From: Anaspis maculata
Taxonomy: Eukaryota; Arthropoda; Insecta; Coleoptera; Scraptiidae
Length of the DNA: 64,000 nucleotides
Direction: 5' to 3'
Assembly (NCBI GenBank): GCA_949128115.1
Contig: OX421964.1
Span: 50,632,601-50,696,600 of the forward strand
The position numbers were made by a program, and so were the translations under genes. This document shows, in pieces, positions 1 through 10,777 of this stretch (position 1 is the stretch's first letter; each line of letters begins with the position of its first letter). Under the pieces are notes generated by a model that saw only the letters and a list, made by a program, of their open reading frames with translations, ran no database searches and was not told the DNA's origin.

Positions 1-216
1 GTCGTCGTTCTCAAGATATATGCGAAAAACTATTTTTCGTGACCTTCGCGTAACTTCACTAGCGGAAACGATATCAACAGGGTGTATAACTTCAACAGTT
101 AACAAACGATATAACTTTCAGAATTTATTAAGGGTCACAATACTGAGGTGCATGCAGAAAATCAGCCTGTTACAAATTTTTTCAATGTGAATGTCTATTT
201 TTCCTGGACTATTTTG
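1..216. other. No gene; unassigned flank
   Basis: AT-rich sequence with no convincing open frame. It contains an isolated acagggtgtataac word near 77-90 resembling the CAGGGTG ends of foldback elements elsewhere in the window, but no partner end is visible inside the window. Confidence 0.5.
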
Positions 217-277
217 GTATGGGAACATCCTCTAATCAAAAATTGGGTCATAAGACAAAATTCTTGGGGGCTCTTGG
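217..277. repeat. Family G foldback repeat, left fragment
   Basis: This short piece matches the central-left part of the complete G copy near 28028-28087 (gggaacatcc, then a stretch ending gggggctctcgg). The rest of the left arm is missing, so the copy was truncated on this side. The BEL element begins immediately after it, and G sequence resumes at 7594 without loss. Confidence 0.75.
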
Positions 278-1151
278 TGTCTCGGCCCCGTTCATTGAAA
301 ACTGCATTCGTGTGCACTGAGGGTATGCAACCCAAAATATCCCTGTGTTGTCCAAGTCCTCACCCCTCACCCCCTGTTCGGTGTGCCTGGCACTTGGCTG
401 TCAGGCGCAAGCGTAAACGAGCTCCAGCACTTTCTTCGGCCGTCTTCGGCATTCTTCGGCTTTCTTTCCGCTCGTGCCTTTGCCGCTTCGTTCGAAGCGG
501 TGTCGATCTCCGTACGTCGAGCGGGAAGCCACGCCGTCTTTTTTTTGGTCATCGTTCTCGCGGCCATCTTGTCGTGCCATCGGCGTACATTCGTACTCGA
601 CCAGAAGCCCATCCAAGGCCCATCGCGTCCGATAGTGACTCCTGGAGGATCTCTGCAGCATCTCCAAGTCCAGAAAGCGGCAGTTTTCACCGCTTTCACC
701 GGGGAGCGGCTTGGACCAGCCAGCCGCACACAAAGCTCCAGTTTCGGACGGGATCGAGTCGTTCGTCCGCCATTTTGGTGACGAACACGGGCACTCGTGC
801 ATTTCAAAAGGAAATCCACCACCAGAACGGCCATCCACCACGACGCCGCCTTCGGACTCCGCCAGGACGACGCCGCCACCGAATAAGATCCCGACGCCAC
901 TCGGCGCCAGCGAATCTGCCCCCGATCAGAACCACTCGGATTTTTCATTTCATTTAATTCACATTGTTTTTTTTTATTGTTTTGTAATTCTGTCTGTTTG
1001 TGTTTTTTCTCTTTTGTTTTGCATTAAAGTTTTTGATTGTTGTTGTGAATTTTATTTCTGACTGTCGCTTGCTGCTTTCCTAATCCAAGAGTTATTGTTT
1101 TAATGCAGCCTTCATCGGAAGGCTGCCGTCTTTATGTGTACCGCGCTAACA
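278..1151 (+). repeat. 5' LTR of BEL/Pao element
   Basis: Direct repeat of 6719-7593, beginning tgtctcggcccc and ending gctaaca. It carries a T-rich stretch with an ATTAAA word (1023-1028) that could be the polyadenylation signal, followed by a tcatcggaaggctgccg segment near the end. The open frames of 130-270 codons on both strands of this LTR are duplicated in the other LTR and have no recognisable protein features, so I treat them as chance. Confidence 0.95.
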
Positions 1152-1158
1152 TATAAAT

Positions 1159-1176
1159 TGGTCCTTCGTAGCCGGA
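1159..1176 (+). other. Primer binding site, tRNA-Tyr-like
   Basis: Eight bases after the 5' LTR lies tggtccttcgtagccgga. It begins with the TGG that complements a tRNA CCA end and is otherwise complementary to the 3' end of animal tRNA-Tyr (recalled, not searched), apart from one extra T in the middle. This would prime minus-strand synthesis. The tRNA identity is inference. Confidence 0.6.
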
Positions 1177-1400
1177 TACAGGCTAAGCATGGTACAGTCA
1201 GGAATTTAATTCACCTCACTATTGAAACTTTAAAGTCACGGGTCAAACCCACGTGACACTTGTGCGTTGGTCCAGCGTGTTGATCAATTCGTTTTTCGCC
1301 CGTCTCATTCGCACTTTTTCATCTGGGTTGGGTTCGCCATTCAGGTACGCCAACCTAAGGGTCAGTTGCTTTGTTTTCATTTTTCTTTGTGTCGTACACA

Positions 1401-4400
1401 ATGGACGCAACTTTATCGTCCATCGCGATAGCTATTGCGCGCCTTGAGCCCCTTCTGGAACAAGGCGTCACAGCTACCACCGAGCCAAGCCTCCAACCGG
1501 CATTTTTAGCCACGTTTGACATTGCGGCGGAAATTTACAACGGTTTCAAGAGCACGGTCAACACTGCCCCTCTCCCCAGTGCCTCCGAGGAGCAGAAGGC
1601 TACATTTCTTGAACGTACACTCCGGGCAGACAGCTTGTATGGCAAACTTGCTGCGGTAAAAGCCTCGTTTTCGAATTCAGAGCCGACTTCCTCGCTCTCT
1701 CGCCAAGCCTCGCAAACTTGGTTCGAGACAGGCCGGAGCAATGTCCGATTGCCAAAAATCGCGTTGCCGTTGTTCGACGGAAAGTTAAAATCATGGCCAC
1801 CATACTATGATCTGTTCACGGCGTTAATACACAGAAACCAGTCTCTCTCAGATATTGAACGGTTTCAGTATCTGATCTCGTCTTTATCTGGTGAACCTCT
1901 CTCAATGGTTAAACACCTGCCATTGACGGGAGATAATTACATAATTGCGTTCGACTCGTTGGTTGAGAGATACCAGAACGACCGCGTGCTAGTCACTTTT
2001 TACTGGCAGTCGATGATGAACGCCTCCTCCGTCACATCTGACTCCGCGCAAGCGCTTCGCCATCTTGTGAACACGTTCAACGAAAATTTAGTGGCGCTCG
2101 AGCAGTATCCGCATATCGACCTGTGGGATTTCACCCTGTCGAGCATGCTGCTCCAGAAACTCGATGAGTCGACGCGAAAACGTTTCGAGGTGCAGTCAGC
2201 TGGCACCCCCTTCCCCAAATACGAAGACGTCAAGTCTTTCGTGCTCGACCAATGCAAGGCTTTCGAGGCAACTGCCTTAAATTCTAAAACGCAATCGAAC
2301 TCCCGCTCCACACGGGCAAACACCGTTACCGTGAAGCCCGAGGTCAGCCGCAAGTCGTGGGCCTCACATACGTTGGTGTCTCAGACTTCATCTGCCCCAG
2401 CGACGTCGCATGAGTCAGCATGTTCTCATTGTGGGGCGAGAAGTCATAGAGTCACCGCGTGCAAGACTTTTCTGTCAATGTCCCCAAATGACAGATATTT
2501 GGCGGTCAAACAGAAAAGGCTCTGTCTCAACTGCTTGAGCACCAATCACGGCGCTCCAAAATGTCCATCGTCGTATTCGTGTCGGCAGTGCCACGCAAGG
2601 CATCACACCTTGCTGCACTTCCCCAAGCCACATAGAACTGCAGGTCATGAGTCACCCAGTTCTTTATCGAATCCAGTTGAATTACCGCAAATCGTTTCCC
2701 CTGGTCTTCCAGAAAATGTCGCGAATTCGGTGACGAATCTCGCCTCAAGCCTCAAGGCAGCTCATGTTTTGTTGGCCACGGCAATCGTTCACGTTCGTGA
2801 CCGGTGGGGAGGCTACCAAAGCCTCCGTGCGCTCATAGACCCTGCCAGTCAGGCATCGTTTATTTTGGACTCCTGCGTGCGCAAATTGGGTCTATCCCCA
2901 TCAAATCACAATGTGCCCGTTTTTGGCTTGGGTCTCACCCCCGCCAATTCGACGTGTGGCACAGTCACTTGCCAGGTCAAGGCTGATGATGAGTCTCTCC
3001 CAATCCCTGAATTGGAGTTAATTGTCCTGCGCAGGATTTGTGGTAACCTGCCAGACACCGCTTTGAACCCGGATCAATTCCACTTGAACTTATCGAATCT
3101 GGCGGATCCCACATGGTTCAAGCCAGGCCCCATTCAAGTGTTGTTGGGCGCCGACGTTTATCCGTCAGTCGTGAAAGAGGGAATCGTCTCGTCAGGTCCG
3201 TCACAGCCTGTTGCCATAAACACCATTTTTGGCTGGGCTCTTCTCGGTCCCTTTCAAACCCCGTCAAAACCTCTGCATTCCCTTTTGGTTTGCACTCCAA
3301 CTGGAATCGACGAGTCTCTGCACAAATTTTGGGAAGTAGAGGAAATCTCGTCACCATCGTCCAAAACACGTTTGTCCCCAGATGATGAACGTGCAGAAAT
3401 TTGTTTCCGGGACTCTGTCTACCGTTGTCCGTCAGGTCGTTTTGGGGTTTCGCTTCCCTTCAAAAGGGAGTCCCCCACCTTTGAACATTGCAGGTCTATG
3501 GCTGACCGCCGTTGGTTAGCTATCGAACGTCGCCTGGTCCGTCAGGACACACTCCGTGATCTGTACATAGCATTCATGCGCGACTACCTCGACCTAGGTC
3601 ACATGACCTTGCTGGACGCAGAACCTCCAGATTCTGAGGCGTATTACATCCCTCATCATCCGATCGTCAAGATCGAAGACGACAAGCCGAAAATTCGCGT
3701 CGTTTTTGATGCTTCGGCGCAAGCGCCGAATCATTTATCTCTCAACGAGACGCTTCTCGTCGGTCCTAAGTTACAACAGGACATAGCAGCTTTGCTACTG
3801 CAGTTTCGGTGTGAGCCGATCGTTTTTACTTGTGACATCCGTCAGATGTATCGGCAGATACTTATCTCGCCCGAACATCGCAAGTATCAACTCATTCGCT
3901 TTCGTTTCTCCCCTGATCGACCCATTGAAACGTACCAATTGAACACCATTACATATGGTGTTTCTTCGGCACCGTTTCTAGCGGTTCGCACGTTGCTTCA
4001 CTTGGCAGAACAAAGCGCCTCGAAGTTTCCATTGGCTTCGCAGGCAATTCGCCGTAATTTGTATGTAGACGATCTACTTTGCGGTGCGAACTCCGTGGAA
4101 TCAGCACGGGAATTACAAACGCAGCTAATCAACCTGCTCCAATCGGGTTGCTTTGAATTGCGCAAGTGGGCAAGCAATCACCCTGATGTGCTGCAAGACA
4201 TACCACTTGATCACGTTCGAACTCAGCCGTCCACTTTCAGTGACGTTGCTGACAATACTGTAAAAATTCTTGGCCTCCAGTGGCAAGCGGCAACAGACAC
4301 CTTTTCATTCACGGTTCATCCAAATGAACTACCGTGCACAAAACGGTCCATCTTGTCGGAGGTGGCTCGGATTTACGATCCGCTCGGCTTTCTGTGCCCT

Positions 4401-6599
4401 GTTGCATTTTTCGCCAAACATTTAATCCAACGGTTATGGAAACTTGGCCTTGATTGGGACGACACCCCTCCAGACATCGTATGTCAGCAGTGGTTGCGTT
4501 TTCAATCCGAGCTATCGCAACTTTCGCGGTTGCAAATTCCACGGCATACTTTTCCGTCGCCTGCAGACAGGTGCCAGTTGCACGCCTTTTGCGACGCATC
4601 TGAATCTGGGTACGCGAGCGTGTTGTACGTTCGTTACCTTCGAAATGGTGTTCCCACCATTCGTCTCCTAACCGCCAAATCAAAGGTGGCTCCAGTCAAA
4701 TTGCTGACCGTACCCCGTCTCGAATTGTGTGCAGCGATCCTACTTTCCAATCTCGTTGCCTTCACCGTTGCAGCGCTCGCAGGAACCGTACAGTTCGATG
4801 CCATATTTGCGTGGACCGATTCTACGGTTGTTCTCAGCTGGCTGCGTTCCTCTTCGCACCGCTGGAAAACATTTGTTGCTCACCGTGTTGAGCATATTCA
4901 ACAGCGTGTCCCGCCTCAGTGTTGGAGACATGTCTCAACATCGGACAATCCCGCCGACCCAGCTTCGCGCGGATTGTTTCCCGAAGACATGCTTTCGTGC
5001 TCCCTCTGGTGGTCTGGCCCACCTTTTCTGTCATCAGCGGATGACACATGGCCGGATGACAAATTCTCCGTGTCCTCCCCAGACATTGCGTCTGAAGAGC
5101 GAAAGCTCGCTTTGGTCGTGCGTGTGCCGCAGCCGCCGCCGATTGACATCGACGACCTCTTTTTGCGCATATCCTCCTTACGGAAGATTCAGGGCGCTGT
5201 CGCCTATTTCTATCGGTTCTGCAAATGCAAGTCCGATGAGAAGTTCACAGGACCTCTCTCGGATACAGAGCTCCATTTTGCCTTGTTGTACATTGTCAAA
5301 CATGTACAGCAGAAGGTATTTGCCGTCGAAATCGCGTCGTTACGCAACGGCAAACCCTGTTCAAGACCCTTTCGAAAACTTTCACCCTTTCTCGATCGTG
5401 ACGATGTTCTCCGCGTCGGCGGACGTTTGAAGCATTGTCATGAGTTGCCATTTGCAACCAGACACCCTGCTCTTATTCCATCTCGTCACGTCTTGACAGG
5501 ACTCGTCATTCGACAAGTTCATTCCCGACATTGCCACCCGGGACTCAACAATACCTGCTATCTCCTGCAGCAAAATTTTTGGATATTGTCCACGCGACGC
5601 GCGGTACGGCACTATCTTGCATCGTGTTACCGGTGCTTCCGGACTAAGCCGCAAACTTTTTCTCCCACCATGGGCGACCTCCCCTCGGCGCGAATTTCTC
5701 AGCTAAAACCTTTTAGCTGCGTCGGGCTCGACTATGGTGGCCCTTTTCCAATCCTCATGTCACGCGCTCGCGGTGTCAGAACTACGAAGGCGTACATCTG
5801 TCTTTTCGTGTGCTTCGCCACCAAGGCATTGCACGTCGAGGTTGCCTCCGATCTCTCAACAGATGCTTTCCTCGCCGCCTTGCGCAGATTCATTGCCCGG
5901 CGCGGTCGTTGCTCTACCATCTATAGCGACAATGGCACAAACTTTGTCGGAGCTCATAGGCAATTGACGACGTCAATGCAACTCGCCGCGGAATCCGAAG
6001 CCATCACTTGGCGCTTCATTCCTCCCTCCAGTCCCCACTTTGGCGGGCTGTGGGAAAGCGGCATAAAAGCTGTCAAAACTCATCTATCTCGCGTGATAGG
6101 TGATCAAATACTCACCTTTGAAGAGCTGACCACGTTGGTCACCCAAGTTGAAGCGTTGCTCAACTCACGGCCACTTTCGGAGCTGAGCTCGGATCCAAAT
6201 GATCTGTGCCCATTGACGCCTGGTCATTTTTTGACGCTCGAGCCGTTAACGGCCCCACCTGACCCAGATTTGTCCCACCTCAAGATCAGCAGGTTGTCGC
6301 GATGGCAGTTGGTCCAATCCATGCAACAGCGTTTCTGGGCGCGTTGGCGCGACGAATATCTACACACGCTGTACCAACGCGGCAAGTGGCACAAGTCACG
6401 TCACCTTGAATCCGCAGATGTGGGGTCTTTAGTCCTCATCAAGGACGAAAACGCTCCCCCTCTGAAGTGGAGGTTAGGCAGAATTTCAAAACTCTTCCCC
6501 GGCAAAGATGGCATTTGTCGTGTCGCAGATGTCCGTACTCAACGCGACGTTCTGCGACGCCCAATGGTCAAACTTTGTCCCCTCCCTTCAGGACAGTGA
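1401..6599 (+). CDS. BEL/Pao Gag-Pol polyprotein, intact
   Basis: A 1732-residue polyprotein that should make capsid, protease, reverse transcriptase/RNase H and integrase for retrotransposition. The ATG at 1401 (acaATGg) is chosen because the frame's upstream extension starts with TTG. Residues about 100-270 are Gag-like (DUF1759 type). Zinc-knuckle cysteines follow (CSHCG near 341, CLNC near 375). Protease carries D-P-A-S near 480 in place of the usual D-[ST]-G. RT has FTCDIRQMYRQ and the YVDD catalytic box near 888. RNase H has FCDASESG near 1065 and the later TDST and NPADPASRG motifs. Integrase has an HHCC zinc finger, then D (LDYGGPF, 1444), D (SDNGTNF, 1510) and E (LWESG, 1552). The C-terminus ends with a KWRLGRI segment typical of BEL integrases (DUF5641). 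There is no stop or frameshift, and expression is presumably driven by the LTR. Confidence 0.93.
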   Translation: MDATLSSIAIAIARLEPLLEQGVTATTEPSLQPAFLATFDIAAEIYNGFKSTVNTAPLPSASEEQKATFLERTLRADSLYGKLAAVKASFSNSEPTSSLSRQASQTWFETGRSNVRLPKIALPLFDGKLKSWPPYYDLFTALIHRNQSLSDIERFQYLISSLSGEPLSMVKHLPLTGDNYIIAFDSLVERYQNDRVLVTFYWQSMMNASSVTSDSAQALRHLVNTFNENLVALEQYPHIDLWDFTLSSMLLQKLDESTRKRFEVQSAGTPFPKYEDVKSFVLDQCKAFEATALNSKTQSNSRSTRANTVTVKPEVSRKSWASHTLVSQTSSAPATSHESACSHCGARSHRVTACKTFLSMSPNDRYLAVKQKRLCLNCLSTNHGAPKCPSSYSCRQCHARHHTLLHFPKPHRTAGHESPSSLSNPVELPQIVSPGLPENVANSVTNLASSLKAAHVLLATAIVHVRDRWGGYQSLRALIDPASQASFILDSCVRKLGLSPSNHNVPVFGLGLTPANSTCGTVTCQVKADDESLPIPELELIVLRRICGNLPDTALNPDQFHLNLSNLADPTWFKPGPIQVLLGADVYPSVVKEGIVSSGPSQPVAINTIFGWALLGPFQTPSKPLHSLLVCTPTGIDESLHKFWEVEEISSPSSKTRLSPDDERAEICFRDSVYRCPSGRFGVSLPFKRESPTFEHCRSMADRRWLAIERRLVRQDTLRDLYIAFMRDYLDLGHMTLLDAEPPDSEAYYIPHHPIVKIEDDKPKIRVVFDASAQAPNHLSLNETLLVGPKLQQDIAALLLQFRCEPIVFTCDIRQMYRQILISPEHRKYQLIRFRFSPDRPIETYQLNTITYGVSSAPFLAVRTLLHLAEQSASKFPLASQAIRRNLYVDDLLCGANSVESARELQTQLINLLQSGCFELRKWASNHPDVLQDIPLDHVRTQPSTFSDVADNTVKILGLQWQAATDTFSFTVHPNELPCTKRSILSEVARIYDPLGFLCPVAFFAKHLIQRLWKLGLDWDDTPPDIVCQQWLRFQSELSQLSRLQIPRHTFPSPADRCQLHAFCDASESGYASVLYVRYLRNGVPTIRLLTAKSKVAPVKLLTVPRLELCAAILLSNLVAFTVAALAGTVQFDAIFAWTDSTVVLSWLRSSSHRWKTFVAHRVEHIQQRVPPQCWRHVSTSDNPADPASRGLFPEDMLSCSLWWSGPPFLSSADDTWPDDKFSVSSPDIASEERKLALVVRVPQPPPIDIDDLFLRISSLRKIQGAVAYFYRFCKCKSDEKFTGPLSDTELHFALLYIVKHVQQKVFAVEIASLRNGKPCSRPFRKLSPFLDRDDVLRVGGRLKHCHELPFATRHPALIPSRHVLTGLVIRQVHSRHCHPGLNNTCYLLQQNFWILSTRRAVRHYLASCYRCFRTKPQTFSPTMGDLPSARISQLKPFSCVGLDYGGPFPILMSRARGVRTTKAYICLFVCFATKALHVEVASDLSTDAFLAALRRFIARRGRCSTIYSDNGTNFVGAHRQLTTSMQLAAESEAITWRFIPPSSPHFGGLWESGIKAVKTHLSRVIGDQILTFEELTTLVTQVEALLNSRPLSELSSDPNDLCPLTPGHFLTLEPLTAPPDPDLSHLKISRLSRWQLVQSMQQRFWARWRDEYLHTLYQRGKWHKSRHLESADVGSLVLIKDENAPPLKWRLGRISKLFPGKDGICRVADVRTQRDVLRRPMVKLCPLPSGQ

Positions 6600-6707
6600 G
6601 CATTCTGTGTTTTCACTTCCGTCATTGTTCTCACTATGCTCTTTCTTTTTGTATCATGTTTGATTTCATTAATTTTTGAACTTTGAAAATACCCCGAGTG
6701 GTATTTT

Positions 6708-6718
6708 GGTGGGGAGTA
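6708..6718 (+). other. Polypurine tract of BEL/Pao element
   Basis: The purine-rich run ggtggggagta lies directly against the 3' LTR start at 6719. This is the position where plus-strand synthesis is primed in LTR elements. Confidence 0.75.
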
Positions 6719-7593
6719 TGTCTCGGCCCCGTTCATTGAAAACTGCATTCGTGTGCACTGAGGGTATGCAACCCAAAATATCCCTGTGTTGTCCAAGTCC
6801 TCACCCCTCACCCCCTGTTCGGTGTGCCTGGCACTTGGCTGTCAGGCGCAAGCGTAAACGAGCTCCAGCACTTTCTTCGGCCGTCTTCGGCATTCTTCGG
6901 CTTTCTTTCCGCTCGTGCCTTTGCCGCTTCGTTCGAAGCGGTGTCGATCTCCGTACGTCGAGCGGGAAGCCACGCCGTCTTTTTTTTGGTCATCGTTCTC
7001 GCGGCCATCTTGTCGTGCCATCGGCGTACATTCGTACTCGACCAGAAGCCCATCCAAGGCCCATCGCGTCCGATAGTGACTCCTGGAGGATCTCTGCAGC
7101 ATCTCCAAGTCCAGAAAGCGGCAGTTTTCACCGCTTTCACCGGGGAGCGGCTTGGACCAGCCAGCCGCACACAAAGCTCCAGTTTCGGACGGGATCGAGT
7201 CGTTCGTCCGCCATTTTGGTGACGAACACGGGCACTCGTGCATTTCAAAAGGAAATCCACCACCAGAACGGCCATCCACCACGACGCCGCCTTCGGACTC
7301 CGCCAGGACGACGCCGCCACCGAATAAGATCCCGACGCCACTCGGCGCCAGCGAATCTGCCCCCGATCAGAACCACTCGGATTTTTCATTTCATTTAATT
7401 CACATTGTTTTTTTTTTATTGTTTTGTAATTCTGTCTGTTTGTGTTTTTTTTCTTTTGTTTTGCATTAAAGTTTTTGATTGTTGTTGTGAATTTTATTTC
7501 TGACTGTCGCTTGCTGCTTTCCTAATCCAAGAGTTATTGTTTTAATGCAGCCTTCATCGGAAGGCTGCCGTCTTTATGTGTACCGCGCTAACA
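6719..7593 (+). repeat. 3' LTR of BEL/Pao element
   Basis: Near-identical to 278-1151. The visible differences are one extra T in a T run near 7410 and one C/T change near 7450. It is followed by the target duplication CTTGG (7594-7598). Confidence 0.95.
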
Positions 7594-8207
7594 CTTGGTC
7601 CATAAGACAAGTTTGAAATTTTCAAAAAAGGCCAAAATTTACCTCCTCCTGGAGACTTGTCCTTTGGCATAATTTTAGGAATGAAGAACGATTCTCACAT
7701 GATTTTTCACGCAGGTTTCGAATCTGTCAACAAAAATTTTTGATGGTACATCGCTTACAGGGTGCAGCATCGAAATTTTTTTCTCAAATCGTACACCCTG
7801 TATTTTAACATGAAAATCGGTTCCGTTTTTCATCCTGATAACAAATATATATCACACTTGGTGGGTTAGTCAACAAAACGCCTGTGGAAAAATTGATTAA
7901 TTTTGGTCCTTTTTTGAAAATTTCAAACTGGTCTTATGGACCGAAAGCTCCCAAAAATTTTGTCTTACGACCAGATTTTCGATCAAGGGGGTGTTCCCAC
8001 ACAAAAAACAGTTGGATTCATTCATGTACCTCATGACGTGAATTTTTGGCAATTCTTTGGAAAATTGACAGGCTCATACCGGCCTAAAGCCCCCGGTCTG
8101 ACATTTAAGACAAAGCGATTTTTAACAACCTTATCAACGCACATTAAACCTACAGGGTGAGAATCATGTACCTTATGACGTAAGTTTTGAGGCACCAGCT
8201 TCCTGTC
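7594..8207. repeat. Family G foldback repeat, right part, copy 1
   Basis: Matches 28081-28648 in the same orientation (tccataagacaagtttgaaa near the start, cagcttcctgtc at the end). In the complete copy this half pairs with a left arm to form a long palindrome. Here only about 60 bp of the left side survives, before the BEL insertion. It contains acagggtg and acaccctgta words (7757 and 7792). Confidence 0.8.
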
Positions 8208-8462
8208 TAAGGAAACAAAAAAGACTCCTTGTGATGGCTTCATTCAGAACATGTTCACAAATTTTCACGCTATTCTATATCCATGCCGAGGCCGAGGTCC
8301 ATGTTGGTATATGTTCGCCAAATAAAATAAATCGCCTTTTCCCGATTTCTCGTGATTCGACAAATAAAGACACAAGCACCTAAAGACACATATGGGATGG
8401 GCCAAGGAATTTGTTATTTGGAAAATAGTTTGACCTCGAGTTTGGTTCGCGCATATAGCATA
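8208..8462. other. No gene; spacer
   Basis: AT-rich spacer between the G repeat and the long F inverted repeat. I see no open frame or repeat end that I can support. Confidence 0.5.
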
Positions 8463-9727
8463 TAGTAGAGGAAAAATGAGACTCTATTGTGACTTTCGTG
8501 TGCACGGAAAGGTAAAAAGCTGGGGTGCATTTTTTATGGTGTAATATGGCTTGGGGATGGAGAATCCACTTGTCGTCAAAAAATCGTCCAGTGTGGGGGC
8601 GGTATGGGGGCGGTTTTGTGAAAAAACAGTTTTGTTAAAAAATGTTCTACAGTTTGTCAGCTTTTGGCTAATATCAGCTTGGAACAAATCCGTCATTTGT
8701 AAGTTGTCGTAAATAATTTATGAATAAAAAGATGATCATTTACTTTGCCATAAGAATACATGTAAAACTTGACTGCCTCGTGCGCAAAGAACGTTGAATA
8801 TCTCAGTAACGTGTTGAATGACATTTTTCATTCCACTCCCACTCGATTATCTCCGTAACTACTAGTTAAATCAAAAAAGTTCCTTCTGTAAACCATGTTA
8901 CCTATTCCATTGCGATTCTTGCGGTTTTTTCAGATTTGATTTATCTTGAATAGTAACTGAGCTAGGGACGGAATTGTAATGTACTGCATGCAGCGGACAA
9001 CTGCAGCGCTGAGGCCCTCGCGTACCCCTGCCATCCGCGCACCCCCGCGAAGGCCATGGTGTATTGAGGCGGGAAATCTGCAGACTTATTATTGTGGCTG
9101 ATGATCGAAACATTGTAAAAGTGTAGTCGGTAAATTTGCAATATAAATAAATATATACCCCTTGAATTACGACGTACGTCTTCACATATTATAATAGTCC
9201 AGTCAAAATAGGTTTTAACCGGAAATAAATTCGGAATTTGACGAAATTTGGTGGATCGATGCAGAATTGAACGTGGAATGATATACTGATATTCCCAAAA
9301 GGCTTGGTTTTTTTTTAGCACCAATAAAAAGCACCATCCTTGAAAATTTTCGTTTTTTTTTCTGAATAACTTGTAAACTATTACCTTTAGAACACAGCAC
9401 CAACAAAGCAAATGTAGGCCGTTAAATTCCCAAGAGGTCAGTATAAAACTCATTACTGTTCAGTCAATAGCCTTGAGATACCGCGTCTGCAAAAACGCAG
9501 TGAAAATTACTTAAAATATATTTCCGAATTTTATGTAACAATTTGCACAGTGTCAATTCAGGGGCTGTAACGTGGACAGCGAATGTGCGAATTTCAATGT
9601 GCTTTTTCTACATTCGGTATCACACTTTTGTTTAGAAGTCACCAACTTCAAAATGGTACTTTTCCTCGACCTTTGAAATCGATACTTGATGTCCCGAAGA
9701 ATCCGCAAAAATCGATTTTTTTCATAA

Positions 9728-10585
9728 ATAAAATGATCTGCACGCAGTCTTCCTTCAAATTGATTGTTTTTATTTCTGACCGGTTTCGCAGGTCTCTGGC
9801 CCTTCTTCATCAAAGTGTGGAGTCTAAAATAAAATACATAAAACAAGTAGGTAGGTACATAAAAGGTGAATGATAACACACCGAATCACCGACATTGTAT
9901 AAATGGTGAAGATAAAGTTTGTGTAAATGATAAGTGAATTGTTTTTAAATTCTTCAGATGTCAGTATAACATTTGTGATGTTGTCATGGAAGAACGGACA
10001 AAAGAACTTGATGGAAATGTATGAAATAATAATAGAGCTAATAATAATGGTACAAGGTAGGTGATGAATTGATGAAAGGATGGTTGAATGGAAAGAAAGA
10101 AGCTTATTAAAATAAAAAGCGTTGTAAAAATATTTAAAAAAGAAATCTATACAATCTTTTAGGCAATTTCGGACAGAATTATTAGTTGCTTTACAAATTT
10201 CAAGAACCTCTATACTATGTATCTAAAAGCCGTCCTTTTTTACAAACATGTAAAATTTCAAAATTAGTTCCAAGGACGAAGTTATGATTTTCTGAGATGA
10301 TTTTGATGATTAGATGATTATGATTAATAATTCTTTCCAAAATTGCCTAAATGATTGTATAGATTTCCCTTTTAAACATTTTTACAACGCCTTTGATTCA
10401 AATAATTTTTTCTCTTAGTCAACCATCCTGCTTTCATTATTTATCACCCACCTTGTATCATTATTATTAGCTCTATTATTCCATACATTTCCATCAAGTT
10501 CTTTTGTCCGTTCTTCCACGACAACATCACAAATGTTATATTGACATCTGAAGAATTGAAAAACAATCATCAAATGCAAGTACAA
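9728..10585. mobile_element. Insertion in left arm of F, AT-rich
   Basis: The left F arm departs from its partner arm at about 9728 and F-like sequence resumes at about 10585 (gtccggactacc, as at 50610). The insertion starts with a segment whose minus strand shows a degraded hammerhead-like core (TTGATGA at 9807-9813 and GAAAC at 9783-9787), followed by a 630-bp palindrome. Confidence 0.5.
9938..10567. repeat. Palindromic element, arms about 240 bp
   Basis: The left arm begins attgtttttaaattcttcag and the right arm ends ctgaagaattgaaaaacaat. Symmetry continues through acatttgtgatgttgtc / gacaacatcacaaatgt and attcaaccatcc-type words, with a spacer of about 140 bp near 10190-10325. There is no open frame of note. 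It lies inside the insertion that split the left F arm. Confidence 0.75.
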
Positions 10586-10777
10586 TATTCAGCAGTTAGT
10601 GTCCGGACTACCTATTTTTTTCTGAATAGGTCGTTTTAGTCTTTCAACCCATACAACTCAGAAACCATCACTATAGGATAAATATTCCGAAACATGTTAT
10701 TTTTCTGTATTCAATTCTTCATATTTTCCCGAGGGGTTGATCACTGGGAAAAATCGTGTACACCATATTTCATATTT

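Larger units (their letters stand above)
278..7593 (+). mobile_element. Intact BEL/Pao LTR retrotransposon, about 7.3 kb
   Basis: The element has two LTRs of 874 and 875 bp that start TG and end CA, a primer binding site, one uninterrupted Gag-Pol frame, and a purine tract before the 3' LTR. It is flanked by the 5-bp duplication CTTGG (273-277 and 7594-7598), the size expected for BEL/Pao. By eye the LTRs differ at only one T-run length and one C/T substitution, so insertion was recent. Removing the element and one CTTGG restores a continuous G repeat, which matches the uninterrupted copy near 28080. No separate envelope frame is present. Domain order is Gag, protease, RT, RNase H, integrase, as usual for the family. 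Confidence 0.95.

Noticed and set aside
367..948. Long frames on both strands of each LTR (up to 269 codons)
   Set aside because: They are duplicated exactly in the other LTR, overlap each other on both strands, and have no protein features. Their openness follows from base composition.
1371..1400. Upstream start for the BEL polyprotein at 1371
   Set aside because: The codon is TTG. The first ATG, in good context, is at 1401.
8962..9453. 163-codon frame, with the same frame at 14827-15318 on the other strand
   Set aside because: It is a mirror image produced by the F inverted repeat. The related copy at 49.7 kb does not keep it open, so it is not under coding constraint.
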